DNA of 64,000 nt from Blattabacterium cuenoti (GTDB lineage Bacteria; Bacteroidota; Bacteroidia; Flavobacteriales; Blattabacteriaceae): contig NZ_CP059202.1 in NCBI RefSeq assembly GCF_014251815.1, positions 372,001 through 436,000 on the forward strand, given 5' to 3'. The notes under the pieces are model-generated. The model had not been told where the DNA came from. It was given only the letters and a program-made list of their open reading frames with translations, and did not search any database. Both the position numbers and the translations under genes were made by a program. Positions 39,876 to 49,718 of this stretch are shown piece after piece; within the stretch, counting starts at the first letter, position 1; each line of letters begins with the position of its first letter.

Positions 39876-41822
39876 TCAAGAAGAAGAGATATTACTAACA
39901 GAACTTAACATATCACCAATTTCATCTGGATAAGGTCTTTCTCCAAATATCTTTTTTAAATCTTCTCTAAAAATAACTTCTTTATCCAATAATTCATTTG
40001 CCAACATAGATAGTTTTTTTTCATTATCTTTCAATATATTTTTAGCTCTTTGATATTGTTCTGTTATAATTTTAGATATTTCTTCATCTATAATCTGAGC
40101 TGTTTTTTCACTATATGGTTTAGAAAAAGAAAATTCATTTTGTCCCGTGGAATCATAATAGGATACATTTCCTATTCTTTCGTTTAATCCAAAAATAGCT
40201 ACCATAGATTGAGCTTGTTTCGTCACTCTTTCTAAATCGTTTAGAGCTCCAGTAGAAATATTACTAAATATAATTTCTTCTGCTGATCTTCCTGCTAATA
40301 ATGCACATATTTCATCTTTCATTTGTTCTGGAGTTGTTAACTGTCTTTCCTCTGGTAAATACCATGCTGATCCTAAAGATCGACCTCTTGGAACTATAGT
40401 TACTTTAACTAAAGGCGCTGCATGTTCCAATAACCAACTTATTGTAGCGTGTCCTGCTTCATGATAAGCAATTCGTTTTTTTTCATTTGGTTTTATAATT
40501 TTGTTCTTTTTTTCCAAACCTCCAATAATACGATCTATTGCATCAAGAAAATCTTGATTTTCTATCTTAGATCTATCTTTTCTTGCTGCAATAAGAGCTG
40601 ATTCATTACAAACATTAGCAATGTCAGCACCACTAAATCCTGGAGTTTGTCTTGCTAAGAAATCTATGTCTACGTCATCAGATAATACTAATCTTTTAAG
40701 ATGTACATAGAATATTTCTTTTCTTTCATTTAACTCAGGCGGATCTACTAATATAGTGCGATCAAAACGTCCAGGACGAAGTAAAGCTTTATCTAAAATA
40801 TCAGATCTATTAGTGGCAGCTAATACAATCACATTAGTCTGTGTCCCAAATCCATCCATTTCTGTTAAAAGTTGATTTAAAGTATTTTCTCTTTCGTCAT
40901 TTGATCCAGCTATACTGCTTTTTCCACGAGCTCTTCCTATAGCATCTATTTCATCAATAAATATGATACATGGAGATTTTTCCTTCGCTTTTTCAAACAA
41001 ATCTCTTACTCTAGAAGCACCCACACCTACAAACATTTCTACAAAATCTGATCCTGATAAAGAAAAAAAAGGGACTTTTGCTTCTCCAGCAACAGCTTTT
41101 GCTAATAAAGTCTTTCCTGTTCCAGGAGGACCTATTAACAGAGCCCCTTTAGGAATCTTTCCTCCCAGTTTCGTATATTTTTGGGGGCTTTTTAAAAATT
41201 CTACTATTTCTTGAACCTCCTCTTTTGCTCCTTCTAAACCAGCAACATCTTTAAATGTTATTTTTACATTATCATTTTCATCAAACAACTTCGCTTTGGA
41301 TTTTCCTATATTAAATATTTGACCCCCAGGTCCTCCACTAGTAGATCCTATTCTTCTAAATAAAAAAACCCAAAAAATAATTAATAATATAAAAAATATA
41401 CCATAATCAAATAAAAATTTAGTAATGGTGTATTCTTGCTGATTTTTAAAATCAATAATAGCAGTTAAATTATACTTTTTTTTATATTCTTCAAATTTTT
41501 TTTGAAAAAATTGTAAATCTCCTATTTCAAATTCATATTGTAATGGTTGTCTGATGAATTTTTTTTGATTTTTAATAATGTTGGGAACAGGATTATTAAA
41601 TGATGAAAATTCTTTCTTTAAATAAACATATACTATTTCTCTATGTTTTACTATAATTTTTTGCACTTCTCCTTTCGATAATATATCAAAAAAAGTATCC
41701 TGATCTATTTTTATGGGATTAGAAAAAGAAGATTTAAAAAAAAATATTCCTAGAAATATAGCAAATATGACTACATATACCCAAAAAAAGTTATTTTTAC
41801 TTTTTATTTTTTTATTTATCAT
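39876..41822 (-). CDS. ftsH: ATP-dependent zinc metalloprotease FtsH
   Basis: This membrane-anchored AAA+ protease degrades misassembled membrane proteins. It has 648 residues: transmembrane segments at about 12-28 and 139-156 flank a periplasmic domain. The AAA module has Walker A GPPGTGKT at 231-238, Walker [12 protein letters not shown] and the second region of homology with LLRPGRFDR. The zinc protease motif HEAGH is at 454-458. Neighbours rsfS, cdsA and psd form the order usual in Flavobacteriales. Confidence 0.98.
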   Translation of the reverse strand: MINKKIKSKNNFFWVYVVIFAIFLGIFFFKSSFSNPIKIDQDTFFDILSKGEVQKIIVKHREIVYVYLKKEFSSFNNPVPNIIKNQKKFIRQPLQYEFEIGDLQFFQKKFEEYKKKYNLTAIIDFKNQQEYTITKFLFDYGIFFILLIIFWVFLFRRIGSTSGGPGGQIFNIGKSKAKLFDENDNVKITFKDVAGLEGAKEEVQEIVEFLKSPQKYTKLGGKIPKGALLIGPPGTGKTLLAKAVAGEAKVPFFSLSGSDFVEMFVGVGASRVRDLFEKAKEKSPCIIFIDEIDAIGRARGKSSIAGSNDERENTLNQLLTEMDGFGTQTNVIVLAATNRSDILDKALLRPGRFDRTILVDPPELNERKEIFYVHLKRLVLSDDVDIDFLARQTPGFSGADIANVCNESALIAARKDRSKIENQDFLDAIDRIIGGLEKKNKIIKPNEKKRIAYHEAGHATISWLLEHAAPLVKVTIVPRGRSLGSAWYLPEERQLTTPEQMKDEICALLAGRSAEEIIFSNISTGALNDLERVTKQAQSMVAIFGLNERIGNVSYYDSTGQNEFSFSKPYSEKTAQIIDEEISKIITEQYQRAKNILKDNEKKLSMLANELLDKEVIFREDLKKIFGERPYPDEIGDMLSSVSNISSS

Positions 41823-41865
41823 ATAAGTTTCTTCATTACTTAATATTTTATTTTAAATAAAAATC

Positions 41866-42201
41866 TTAATTATATTTTTGAATCGAATTGTGTTTCCAAA
41901 GATTTTCTATGTCATAATAGAATCTAATCTGTTCTTGAAAAATATGAACAACAATAGAAACATAATCAACCAGAATCCATTCTTTATTTTTTAATCCTTC
42001 TATATGCCATGGTCTTTTTTGTAATCTTTCAACTGTTGTTTTTTCTATAGATTGAGAAATAGCATATACTTGATTATGAGAATTCCCATTACAAATAACA
42101 AAATAATCACAAATAAAATTTGTATTCTCTTTTAAATCTATAACAGATATGTCTTTTCCTTTAACCATCTGAATCCCTTCTATAATCTTATCTAATAACA
42201 A
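41866..42201 (-). CDS. rsfS: Ribosomal silencing factor RsfS
   Basis: This protein binds L14 and blocks subunit joining in starved cells. It has 111 residues with the family core DISVIDLKENTNFICDYFVI, and RPWHIEGLKNKEWILVDYV. The start codon is TTG at 42199-42201: the frame is closed by TGA 24 bases upstream and no in-frame ATG exists. It faces birA divergently across 97 bases and precedes ftsH by 43 bases. Confidence 0.9.
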   Translation of the reverse strand: MLLDKIIEGIQMVKGKDISVIDLKENTNFICDYFVICNGNSHNQVYAISQSIEKTTVERLQKRPWHIEGLKNKEWILVDYVSIVVHIFQEQIRFYYDIENLWKHNSIQKYN

Positions 42202-42298
42202 AACAAAAATTGTTTTTAATTTTCATTAAATTTATTTCAAAAAAACAAAAATAAGGTTTTCGTTTTAAAGAAGTTGAATTTTACAATATAAAAACATT

Positions 42299-43063
42299 TT
42301 GAAAAAATTTATTTGGCCTATAAATCTAATTACATTAAAAGAAATTAATTCTACAAATCAATATGCTAGAAAATTTATTTCAAAAAAACATAACTGGATA
42401 GTTATTTGGACAATGAATCAAACCCAAGGGATAGGAATGAGGAAAAATTTATGGTATACAGAAAAAGAAAGAAATTTAACTTTTAGTATTGTTCTTAAAC
42501 CTATTCAAACTTTATATGTAAAAAAAATGTACGTTATGAATATTGTTATAAGTAATGCTATACATAAAACCCTGTCTGAATGTTATAATAAAAAAAATAA
42601 AGAAAAAATTTGGATAAAATGGCCTAATGATATCATTATAAATAATAAAAAAGTATGTGGTATTTTAATAGAAAGCTGCGTCTTTTCACAAAAGATTCAT
42701 ACAATTATTATTGGTGTAGGTTTAAATGTTGATCAAAAACACTTCCAAAAAAAATGGAACGCCTCTTCATTAAAAGAAATATTCAATCTAAATTTTGATT
42801 TAAATTATCTTTTTTATAAGATCATATATTTTTTTCAAAAAGAATATCTTTTTTTTACAATTTATGGAGAAAAATTTATACGAAAATATTATATAGATTA
42901 TTTGTACTTAAAAAATCAAGTTTCTATTTTTTATATTTTCAAAACGAACAGTTATATTTCTGGCATCATACGTTCTGTAACAGATCAAGGATTTTTAATG
43001 GTTGAACACAATAATAGATTATATTTTTTTATGGAAAAAGAAATAGAATTTTTTATTATATAG
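42299..43063 (+). CDS. birA: Biotin-[acetyl-CoA carboxylase] ligase
   Basis: This enzyme attaches biotin to the carrier lysine of acetyl-CoA carboxylase. It has 254 residues with EINSTNQYARKF (the ATP/biotin start), TQGIGMRKNLWY (the biotin-binding loop, normally GRGRRGR-like but altered here) and IKWPNDIIINNKKVCGILIE, the firm family signature. There is no N-terminal helix-turn-helix domain, so it is not a repressor. The start codon is TTG. The altered loop, with QGIGMRKN where QGKGRMGN is usual, is worth noting. Confidence 0.9.
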   Translation: MKKFIWPINLITLKEINSTNQYARKFISKKHNWIVIWTMNQTQGIGMRKNLWYTEKERNLTFSIVLKPIQTLYVKKMYVMNIVISNAIHKTLSECYNKKNKEKIWIKWPNDIIINNKKVCGILIESCVFSQKIHTIIIGVGLNVDQKHFQKKWNASSLKEIFNLNFDLNYLFYKIIYFFQKEYLFFTIYGEKFIRKYYIDYLYLKNQVSIFYIFKTNSYISGIIRSVTDQGFLMVEHNNRLYFFMEKEIEFFII

Positions 43064-43083
43064 TGTCTTTTTTTATTTATACT

Positions 43084-44883
43084 TTACTTTTTATTTTCTA
43101 TTTCTTTTTTTATATTTTTCCAATAATTATGTTTTGCAACTTTTTTTTCTTGGATTTTAACAAAAATTTTTTTTTCGTCCAACATAAATTCTTTAATAAA
43201 AAAGAAAAAACCAATATTAATTATATTAGATATAAAATAATATAAAGATAAAGCAGATGCATAACTGTTTATAAAAAATAACATTATAATAGGCATCAAA
43301 TATAATAAAAAATTCATATTAGGAATAGAAGAATCGTTCTCATTTTTAGGGAAATCTTTTTTTCCATTATTACTTAATTTCGTGTAAACTAATAATGCAA
43401 AAGAATATAATAAAGTCAATAAACTTACATGATTCCCATAAAAAGGGATAAAAAAGGGTAATTTTAATATTGAATCATATGAAGTAAGATCTTCCACCCA
43501 TAAAAAAGATTTTCCTCTCAAATTAATTATAGTAGGGAAAAACTTAAATAAAGAATAAAAAATAGGGATCTGAAACAATGTAGAAATACATCCAGACATT
43601 GGATTAATTCCTACATTTTTATATAATTCCATCATAGCTCTTTGTTTTTTGAAAACATCGCCTCTATATTTATGACTTAATTTTTCGATTTCTGGGCGAA
43701 TTAATTTCATTATAGCACTTAATTTATATTGTTTATAAGTTATTGGATACAATATAAGTTTTACAACTACAGTCATAAAAATGATAATAATTCCATAATT
43801 TAAATTTGTTTTTTCCAAAAATTGAAAAATTATTAAAAAAAAATATTTATTAATCCACTTGAGGAACCCCCATCCAAACGGAATAATATTTTCGAATCCA
43901 TTTTGATATTTTTTCAACAAATTAAAATCCAAAGGACCAAAATAAAAACGAAAAGAAAGATGAAATTCTTCATCTTTTTCCGTATTTATAAATGTTTTCA
44001 ATCGTATTTTTTTTAAAAAAGATCCTGAGGAATAATTTTCAGATTGAACAAAAACATTTTTTAATATTTTTTTTGGAATAAGTATAAAAGAAAAAAACTG
44101 TTGCTTATGAGCTATCCAATTCACTCTATATATATTTTTATATTCTGTTTTTTTTTCAGATAAATATTTCACAGAAGAAGTGTAATTGTTTAAGTCGTTA
44201 TGAGAATCAGAATAATATACTTGAGTATAAGAATTTTCCCAATCTCTATCCTTTTCTAAGGATGAAATCCTATGTTCTAAACTTAAATAAGATCCATGTT
44301 TTAAAAAAGAAAAATTTTTAGCTCTAATAGAAAAATTAATATCATACTGATCTTTTTCTCCTATTGTATATATATAGTCTAAAAATCCTTTTTCCTTATC
44401 ATAAGGATTTTTAGCTCTCATAATGAGAGTTGTAATTCCTGATATTTTATTTTTTTCTAACAAAAAAGGCTGAAAATATAAGGTATCTGTATTTATGTTT
44501 AATCCTTTTTTATTAGAAAAAAATAATTTGTATAAAAAATTATAACTTTTTATTAAATAAAGATCTTTGGCATGATATGATAATGAAGAATCATATGCCT
44601 TATATTTTTTTAAAAAAACCTCATTAATATTTCCTCCTAAACTAGATATTTTAAGTTTTAAAACATTATTTTCTAATAAAAAAAAATCATTCTTTTTTCT
44701 TTTTTCAGTATAAAAAGTTTCTTTTTTTGGGAAAAATTCTTGATTTTTTTTATGATTGTTGAAATTTAATTTTTTATCATTATCATTGATTACATTATTG
44801 TTTAGATAAGTAAAAATCATTAAAACAAACAATATAAGAATGAATCCTATTATATGGCTATAATCTAAATTTTTATCTCTCAT
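43084..44883 (-). CDS. yidC: Membrane protein insertase YidC
   Basis: This Oxa1-family insertase has 599 residues: an N-terminal membrane anchor (about 10-27), a large periplasmic domain, then the conserved insertase region from about residue 365, with YPITYKQYKLSAIMKLIRPE and GINPMSGCISTLFQIPIFY. The C-terminal tail is lysine-rich, as in ribosome-binding forms. The ATG overlaps the pyrG stop as ATGA. pyrG-yidC is a common Bacteroidota pair. Confidence 0.96.
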   Translation of the reverse strand: MRDKNLDYSHIIGFILILFVLMIFTYLNNNVINDNDKKLNFNNHKKNQEFFPKKETFYTEKRKKNDFFLLENNVLKLKISSLGGNINEVFLKKYKAYDSSLSYHAKDLYLIKSYNFLYKLFFSNKKGLNINTDTLYFQPFLLEKNKISGITTLIMRAKNPYDKEKGFLDYIYTIGEKDQYDINFSIRAKNFSFLKHGSYLSLEHRISSLEKDRDWENSYTQVYYSDSHNDLNNYTSSVKYLSEKKTEYKNIYRVNWIAHKQQFFSFILIPKKILKNVFVQSENYSSGSFLKKIRLKTFINTEKDEEFHLSFRFYFGPLDFNLLKKYQNGFENIIPFGWGFLKWINKYFFLIIFQFLEKTNLNYGIIIIFMTVVVKLILYPITYKQYKLSAIMKLIRPEIEKLSHKYRGDVFKKQRAMMELYKNVGINPMSGCISTLFQIPIFYSLFKFFPTIINLRGKSFLWVEDLTSYDSILKLPFFIPFYGNHVSLLTLLYSFALLVYTKLSNNGKKDFPKNENDSSIPNMNFLLYLMPIIMLFFINSYASALSLYYFISNIINIGFFFFIKEFMLDEKKIFVKIQEKKVAKHNYWKNIKKEIENKK

Positions 44884-46502
44884 ATATAAGAAGAATTCTG
44901 AGAAGATATAGATACTTGTATAAAATTAGTAAATAAAGGATGAGGATTCGTTACTGTACTTTTATATTCAGGATGATATTGAACACCTAAGAAAAAAATA
45001 TGATTTTCCAATTCTAAAGCTTCGACCAAGCCTGTTTCTGGGTTTATTCCAACGGCCTTCATTCCGGCATTAGAAAAACACTCCAAATAATTATTGTTAA
45101 ATTCATATCTATGGCGATGTCTCTCAAAAATTTCCTTTTTTCCTCCATAAATAGAAAATATTTTGGATCCTTTTACAAGAGTACATTTCCAATTTCCTAA
45201 TCGCATTGTTCCTCCTATATAAGTTAATTTTTTTTGTTTTTCCATTAAATTTATTACTGGATGAGATGTATTCGGGTTTGTTTCATAACTTTCTGCTTTT
45301 TTCAAACCTAATACATTTCTGGCAAATTCTATCACAGCGATTTGCATTCCCAAACATATTCCAAAAAATGGAATTTTATTTTCTCTGGCATATTTTACTG
45401 CGAGTATTTTTCCTTCTATCCCCCTATTTCCGAATCCTGGAGCTACTAAAATACCTGAAATTCCTTTGAAATATTTTTTTACATTCTTTTCTTTTATCAT
45501 TTCTGAATAAATCCATTTTATATCAACATAAGTTTTGTTTTCTGTCCCCGCATGAATTAAAGCTTCTGTTATAGATTTGTAAGAATCATGTAGAGAAACA
45601 TATTTTCCAACTAATGCTATTTTTGTTTCAAATTTTGGATTTTTATATTTTTTTACAAAAACTTTCCACTTTTTTAAATTTGGAACAGAAACAGTAGATA
45701 AATTCAAATGATTTAATACGACTTCATCAAAACTTTGTAAATGTAATAAACAAGGAATTTCATATATAATTTTAGTATCTATTGATTCAATAACATTTTT
45801 TGGTTTTACATTACAAAATAATGCTAATTTTTTCCTAATATTATCAGATATATGTTTTTCCGTTCTACATACTAGAATATCTGCTTGTATTCCATTTTCC
45901 ATCAAATTTCTAACAGAATGTTGTGTTGGTTTTGTTTTAATTTCTCCAGTCACTGTAATATATGGAAGCAATGTCAAATGAATGACCAATCCATTAAATC
46001 TTCCCAATTCCCATTTTAACTGACGTACTGATTCAATATAAGGTAGACTTTCTATATCTCCTACAGTCCCTCCTATTTCAGTAATAACAATATCATAATT
46101 TTTAGACTCTCCCAAAATTTTTATCCGTCTTTTGATTTCATTAGTGATATGAGGGATAACTTGTACTGTTTCACCTAAATAGGTCCCTTTTCTTTCATTA
46201 TCTATTACTGTTTTATATATTAAACCTGATGTAACGTTGTTTTCTTTACTTGTAGGTTGATTTAAAAATCGTTCATAATGTCCCAAATCTAAATCTGTTT
46301 CAGCTCCATCTTGAGTCACAAAACATTCTCCATGTTCGTAAGGATTTAAAGTACCTGGATCTATGTTAAAATAAGGATCCAATTTTAATATTGAAACTTT
46401 ATATCCTCTAGCTTTTAATAACATACCTAATGAAGCCGAAACTATTCCTTTTCCCAAAGAAGAGGTAACACCTCCTGTGACAAAAATATATTTTGTATCC
46501 AT
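44880..46502 (-). CDS. pyrG: CTP synthase
   Basis: This enzyme aminates UTP to CTP using glutamine. It has 540 residues. The synthase domain starts with KYIFVTGGVTSSLGKGIVSA and contains DPYFNIDPGTLNPYEHGE. The C-terminal glutaminase domain has the catalytic Cys in FFGICLGMQIAV and the His-Glu pair in GVQYHPEYKS. The CTP supply matches the CdsA step encoded nearby. Translational overlap with yidC is 4 bases. Confidence 0.98.
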   Translation of the reverse strand: MDTKYIFVTGGVTSSLGKGIVSASLGMLLKARGYKVSILKLDPYFNIDPGTLNPYEHGECFVTQDGAETDLDLGHYERFLNQPTSKENNVTSGLIYKTVIDNERKGTYLGETVQVIPHITNEIKRRIKILGESKNYDIVITEIGGTVGDIESLPYIESVRQLKWELGRFNGLVIHLTLLPYITVTGEIKTKPTQHSVRNLMENGIQADILVCRTEKHISDNIRKKLALFCNVKPKNVIESIDTKIIYEIPCLLHLQSFDEVVLNHLNLSTVSVPNLKKWKVFVKKYKNPKFETKIALVGKYVSLHDSYKSITEALIHAGTENKTYVDIKWIYSEMIKEKNVKKYFKGISGILVAPGFGNRGIEGKILAVKYARENKIPFFGICLGMQIAVIEFARNVLGLKKAESYETNPNTSHPVINLMEKQKKLTYIGGTMRLGNWKCTLVKGSKIFSIYGGKKEIFERHRHRYEFNNNYLECFSNAGMKAVGINPETGLVEALELENHIFFLGVQYHPEYKSTVTNPHPLFTNFIQVSISSQNSSYI

Positions 46503-46639
46503 TAAAATAAAAATAAAAACCCCATGTTTTATTGGTTTTTTCTAACATAAATAACAAAAATTTATATTTAACCAAACAGGGAAAATTATTACTTAAAAAA
46601 ACGAGAATTTATGATTTTTTTTTTATATTTACCAAAACT
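46503..46639. promoter_or_regulatory. Spacer between pyrG and the SRP RNA
   Basis: These 137 bases separate divergent pyrG and ffs. TATATTTA at 46624-46631 lies about 8 bases before the RNA's 5' end and matches the Bacteroidota -7 consensus TAnnTTTG in all but the last base; no clear -33 TTTG was found at the right spacing. Around 46520 a loose repeat AAAAACC...GGTTTTTT is visible but its loop is long. Confidence 0.35.
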
Positions 46640-46739
46640 GGAGCAAGTCCTACACAATCAGCTCCCTATAAATCCTCCAGGGTGGGAACACAGCAAAGGT
46701 AAATAGGTTGTAGCGATGTGATGTAGTCAAGCTTGCTCC
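46640..46739 (+). ncRNA. ffs: Signal recognition particle RNA, small bacterial type
   Basis: This is the 4.5S-type SRP RNA that binds Ffh. The ends pair exactly: GGAGCAAG (46640-46647) with CTTGCTCC (46732-46739). Inner helices pair CCTAT (46665-46669) with ATAGG (46703-46707), and CTACA with TGTAG. The apical stem GTG/CAC (46682-46684, 46689-46691) is capped by the GGAA tetraloop at 46685-46688, followed by the conserved asymmetric loop bases of ACAGCAAAGG. This matches the known Bacteroidota form. Only a TTTT follows the closing stem, and clpX starts 41 bases later, so read-through into clpX is likely. Confidence 0.93.
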
Positions 46740-46780
46740 TTTTGTACATTATATCTATTCATAAAAAAGCATGGATATTT

Positions 46781-47998
46781 ATGGAGAATTCGTTAAAATG
46801 TAATTTTTGTGGAAGAAACAAAAATGATATTACCTTTCTTATATCTGGAATAAATGGGCATATTTGCAATTTTTGTATAGAAAAAACTTATTCCATTATT
46901 CATAAAAAATTTATTATTAAAAATAATCACGAAAACAAAAATAAGTTTACAAAAGAAAAAATCAAGAAACCTAAAGAAATAAAATCTTTTCTAGATAAAT
47001 ATGTTGTGGGACAAAATGAGGCAAAAAAAATCCTATCTGTAGCTGTTTATAATCATTATAAACGGATTCAAAAACAATGGAATAATAATAAAGACTTTAC
47101 AAACATAGAAATAGAAAAATCTAATGTTTTATTAATTGGCGATACAGGAACAGGAAAAACTTTGCTAGCAAAAAGTATATCAAAACTTTTAAAAGTACCC
47201 TTTGCTATAGCTGACGCTACGACTCTAACAGAGGCTGGATATGTAGGTGAAGATGTAGAATCTATTTTAACTAAACTATTACAATCCGTTAATTATGATA
47301 TAGAGTCTGCTGAGAAAGGAATTATTTTTTTGGATGAAATAGATAAAATTTCTAGAAAAAGTAATAATCCTTCTATTACTAGAGATGTATCTGGAGAAGG
47401 GGTACAACAAGCATTACTAAAAATATTAGAAGGATCTATTGTCAATGTTCCTCCACAAGGGGGAAGAAAACATCCAGATCAAAAAATGATACAAATGAAT
47501 ACTGAAAATATATTATTTATAGCTGGAGGAACATTTGATGGTATAGAAAAAATTATTTCTGATAGAATAGAAGATATATCTATAGGTTTTCTTACTAAAG
47601 AAAGAAAAATAAAAAATAGAAAAAAAAATCATATAAAAAGTATTCTATCTGAAGATTTAAGAAAATTTGGATTAATCCCAGAAATTATAGGAAGATTTCC
47701 TATAATTTCTTATTTAAATCCACTAAATAAAAATATATTAAAAAAAATACTAATAGAACCAAAAAATGCTTTAATAAAACAATATCAAAAATTATTTGAC
47801 ATGGATCATATTTCTTTGAACATTACAGATGAAGCACTAAATGTTATAGTAGATAAAACATTTCAGTTAGGTTTAGGAGCTAGAGGATTACGAATATTTT
47901 GTGAAAAAATATTTTTAGATTACATGTTTGACATAGAAAATATTCAATCTACATTGAATATAGATAAAAATATTGTTAAAAAAAAGCTTTCTTATTAA
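46781..47998 (+). CDS. clpX: ATP-dependent protease ATPase subunit ClpX
   Basis: This AAA+ unfoldase delivers proteins to ClpP. The start is set at the ATG giving MENSLKCNFCGRNKND (405 residues); a longer frame begins inside the SRP RNA and is not credible. The N-terminal zinc-binding domain has Cys7, Cys10, Cys29 and Cys32. The AAA core has [16 protein letters not shown], then IIFLDEIDKISRKSN and the pore loop AGYVGEDVES. clpP is not adjacent. The 3' end overlaps the convergent obgE by 4 bases. Confidence 0.96.
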   Translation: MENSLKCNFCGRNKNDITFLISGINGHICNFCIEKTYSIIHKKFIIKNNHENKNKFTKEKIKKPKEIKSFLDKYVVGQNEAKKILSVAVYNHYKRIQKQWNNNKDFTNIEIEKSNVLLIGDTGTGKTLLAKSISKLLKVPFAIADATTLTEAGYVGEDVESILTKLLQSVNYDIESAEKGIIFLDEIDKISRKSNNPSITRDVSGEGVQQALLKILEGSIVNVPPQGGRKHPDQKMIQMNTENILFIAGGTFDGIEKIISDRIEDISIGFLTKERKIKNRKKNHIKSILSEDLRKFGLIPEIIGRFPIISYLNPLNKNILKKILIEPKNALIKQYQKLFDMDHISLNITDEALNVIVDKTFQLGLGARGLRIFCEKIFLDYMFDIENIQSTLNIDKNIVKKKLSY

Positions 47999-48981
47999 TT
48001 TAGGATCCTTATTAATTCCCATAATTTTTCTATTAATTCTGATAATCCTTCTTTTGTAAAAGAAGAAATAAAAACAACGTTTTCTTTCAAGAAAAAACCC
48101 TTTATTTTCTTTTTTTTATCATCATTTATTAAATCAGATTTAGATATCGCTAATAAACGTTTTTTATTTAAAAGATTTGAATTGAATTTTTTTAATTCAT
48201 TCAATAATATTAAATATTCTTTTTTTTTATCTTTTGTATCTGAGGATATTAAAAATAACAAAACAGAATTTCGTTCTATATGTCTTAGAAAACGATGCCC
48301 TAAACCTTTTCCTTCAGATGCTTTATCTATGATTCCAGGAATATCAGCTACTAAAAAAGAATTAAAATCAACTTTTACTACTCCTATATTTGGAGTTTTA
48401 GTTGTAAAAGAAAAATTTCCTATTTTAGGTTTTGCTTTTGTGATTACAGAAAGCAAGGTGGATTTTCCAGTATTAGGAAAACCTATAAATCCTACATCTG
48501 CTAAAATTTTTAGTTCTAAAAAAATCCAATTTCCTTTTGTTTTGATTCCGGGTTGTGCATAATAGGGAGATTGACAAACCGAATTTTTAAAAAAAGAATT
48601 TCCTTTTCCTCCTGTTCCTCCTTTAAACAAAATTCTTTTTTGATAATTTTGTGTTATTTCCATTATTATGTTTTCTTTCTCATCTTTTACTATAGTACCT
48701 ACAGGTACCTCTATTAATAAATCTTCTCCATTTGCTCCGGTTATATTATTTCCTTTTCCTGGAAATCCAGATTTAGCAATCCAATGTTTGTGATATTTTA
48801 AATGTAAAAAAGTATGAATGTGAGAATTTCCTTGAATAATAATATCTCCTCCTTTTCCTCCTGTTCCTCCATCTGGACCACCCCTATGTACATATCTGTT
48901 TCTATGAAAATGAACGCAACCAGATCCTCCATTTCCGCTTTTACAATAAATTTTTATAAAATCAACAAAACAATTTTTCAT
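47995..48981 (-). CDS. obgE: Obg family GTPase
   Basis: This GTPase acts in large-subunit assembly. It has 328 residues: the glycine-rich Obg fold (about 1-158), with GGPDGGTGGKGGDIIIQGN and KGGTGGKGNSFFKNS, then a G domain with G1 GFPNTGKSTLL, G3 DIPGI and G4 SKSD. There is no C-terminal OCT domain, which is the usual short form in Bacteroidota. It follows adk on the minus strand, 13 bases away, and converges on clpX. Confidence 0.95.
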   Translation of the reverse strand: MKNCFVDFIKIYCKSGNGGSGCVHFHRNRYVHRGGPDGGTGGKGGDIIIQGNSHIHTFLHLKYHKHWIAKSGFPGKGNNITGANGEDLLIEVPVGTIVKDEKENIIMEITQNYQKRILFKGGTGGKGNSFFKNSVCQSPYYAQPGIKTKGNWIFLELKILADVGFIGFPNTGKSTLLSVITKAKPKIGNFSFTTKTPNIGVVKVDFNSFLVADIPGIIDKASEGKGLGHRFLRHIERNSVLLFLISSDTKDKKKEYLILLNELKKFNSNLLNKKRLLAISKSDLINDDKKKKIKGFFLKENVVFISSFTKEGLSELIEKLWELIRILN

Positions 48982-48994
48982 ATTTTCATAAAAA

Positions 48995-49576
48995 TTAATA
49001 TAATAAATTCAGAATTTTTTTTTCTATAAAAATAGAAATTTTATCTACAGATAAAGAAGCGTTTAATTTTACTATATTATTTTTACATTTATGATTTTTC
49101 CATATCAAAGAAGTTTCTTTATCATATTCTTTTATTCTCCTTTGAACTGTAATAATATCTATGTCATCATTACGATTACTTGTTTCCCCTCTTTTTAATA
49201 ATCTATTTATTATCATTTTTTTTGAAATAAAAAAATAGAAAATTATATTAATTTTTCCCAAACAAAATTTTTTTAATACTTTTTCTAGAGAAAAAATCTG
49301 ATTTTTAGTTCTAGGATATCCATCATAAATAATTCCTTTGGCTTTAAAATGTTTTTGAATTTCTGTATTTAACATATTTGTGGTTATTCGATCAGGCACT
49401 AATGCTCCTTTATTGATATAATAACTCGCTAATTTTCCCAGATTAGTTTTTCTTTTTATATGATTTCTGAATATCATTCCAGTAGATAAATGTATGAAAC
49501 CAAATTTATTTGATATGATTTTAGCTTGAGTTCCTTTTCCACAACCTGGTGGGCCAAACAATATAATATGTATCAT
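48995..49576 (-). CDS. adk: Adenylate kinase
   Basis: This enzyme interconverts AMP, ADP and ATP. The start is set at the ATG giving MIHIILFGPPGCGKGTQAK (193 residues); a frame starting 39 bases earlier adds an unrelated leader. It has the P-loop GPPGCGKGT, the AMP site LSTGMIFRNHI and DGYPRTKNQ. The LID is short, without a zinc finger, as in short-form kinases. It is followed by obgE, an adk-obgE order common in Bacteroidota. Confidence 0.95.
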   Translation of the reverse strand: MIHIILFGPPGCGKGTQAKIISNKFGFIHLSTGMIFRNHIKRKTNLGKLASYYINKGALVPDRITTNMLNTEIQKHFKAKGIIYDGYPRTKNQIFSLEKVLKKFCLGKINIIFYFFISKKMIINRLLKRGETSNRNDDIDIITVQRRIKEYDKETSLIWKNHKCKNNIVKLNASLSVDKISIFIEKKILNLLY

Positions 49577-49633
49577 AAAACAATAAAAATTATGAATTTC
49601 ATGTAAAGAAGACATAGTATATGAATTTTAACG

Positions 49634-49650
49634 TGTACTCATTGAGTACA
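49634..49650. repeat. Inverted repeat TGTACTC-ATT-GAGTACA
   Basis: Exact 7-base arms with a 3-base loop lie in the 142-base gap between lpdA and adk, about 60 bases upstream of the adk start codon. No T-run follows on the minus strand, so it is not a clear terminator of lpdA. It could be an operator or a hairpin in the adk leader. Confidence 0.45.
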
Positions 49651-49718
49651 AAATAAAAACAATATATGTGTGTGGAAATATAGAAATAGAAGAAGAGTGT
49701 TTTTTTTAATTGATAAAC

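Noticed and set aside
46515-46546. Terminator-like repeat AAAAACC...GGTTTTTT near the pyrG start.
   Set aside because: The stem is short, AT-rich and has a 12-base loop; it lies in a divergent promoter region where no transcript should end.
46733-46780. Upstream extension of the clpX frame starting at a TTG.
   Set aside because: It begins within the closing stem of the SRP RNA and adds residues not found before the ClpX zinc domain.
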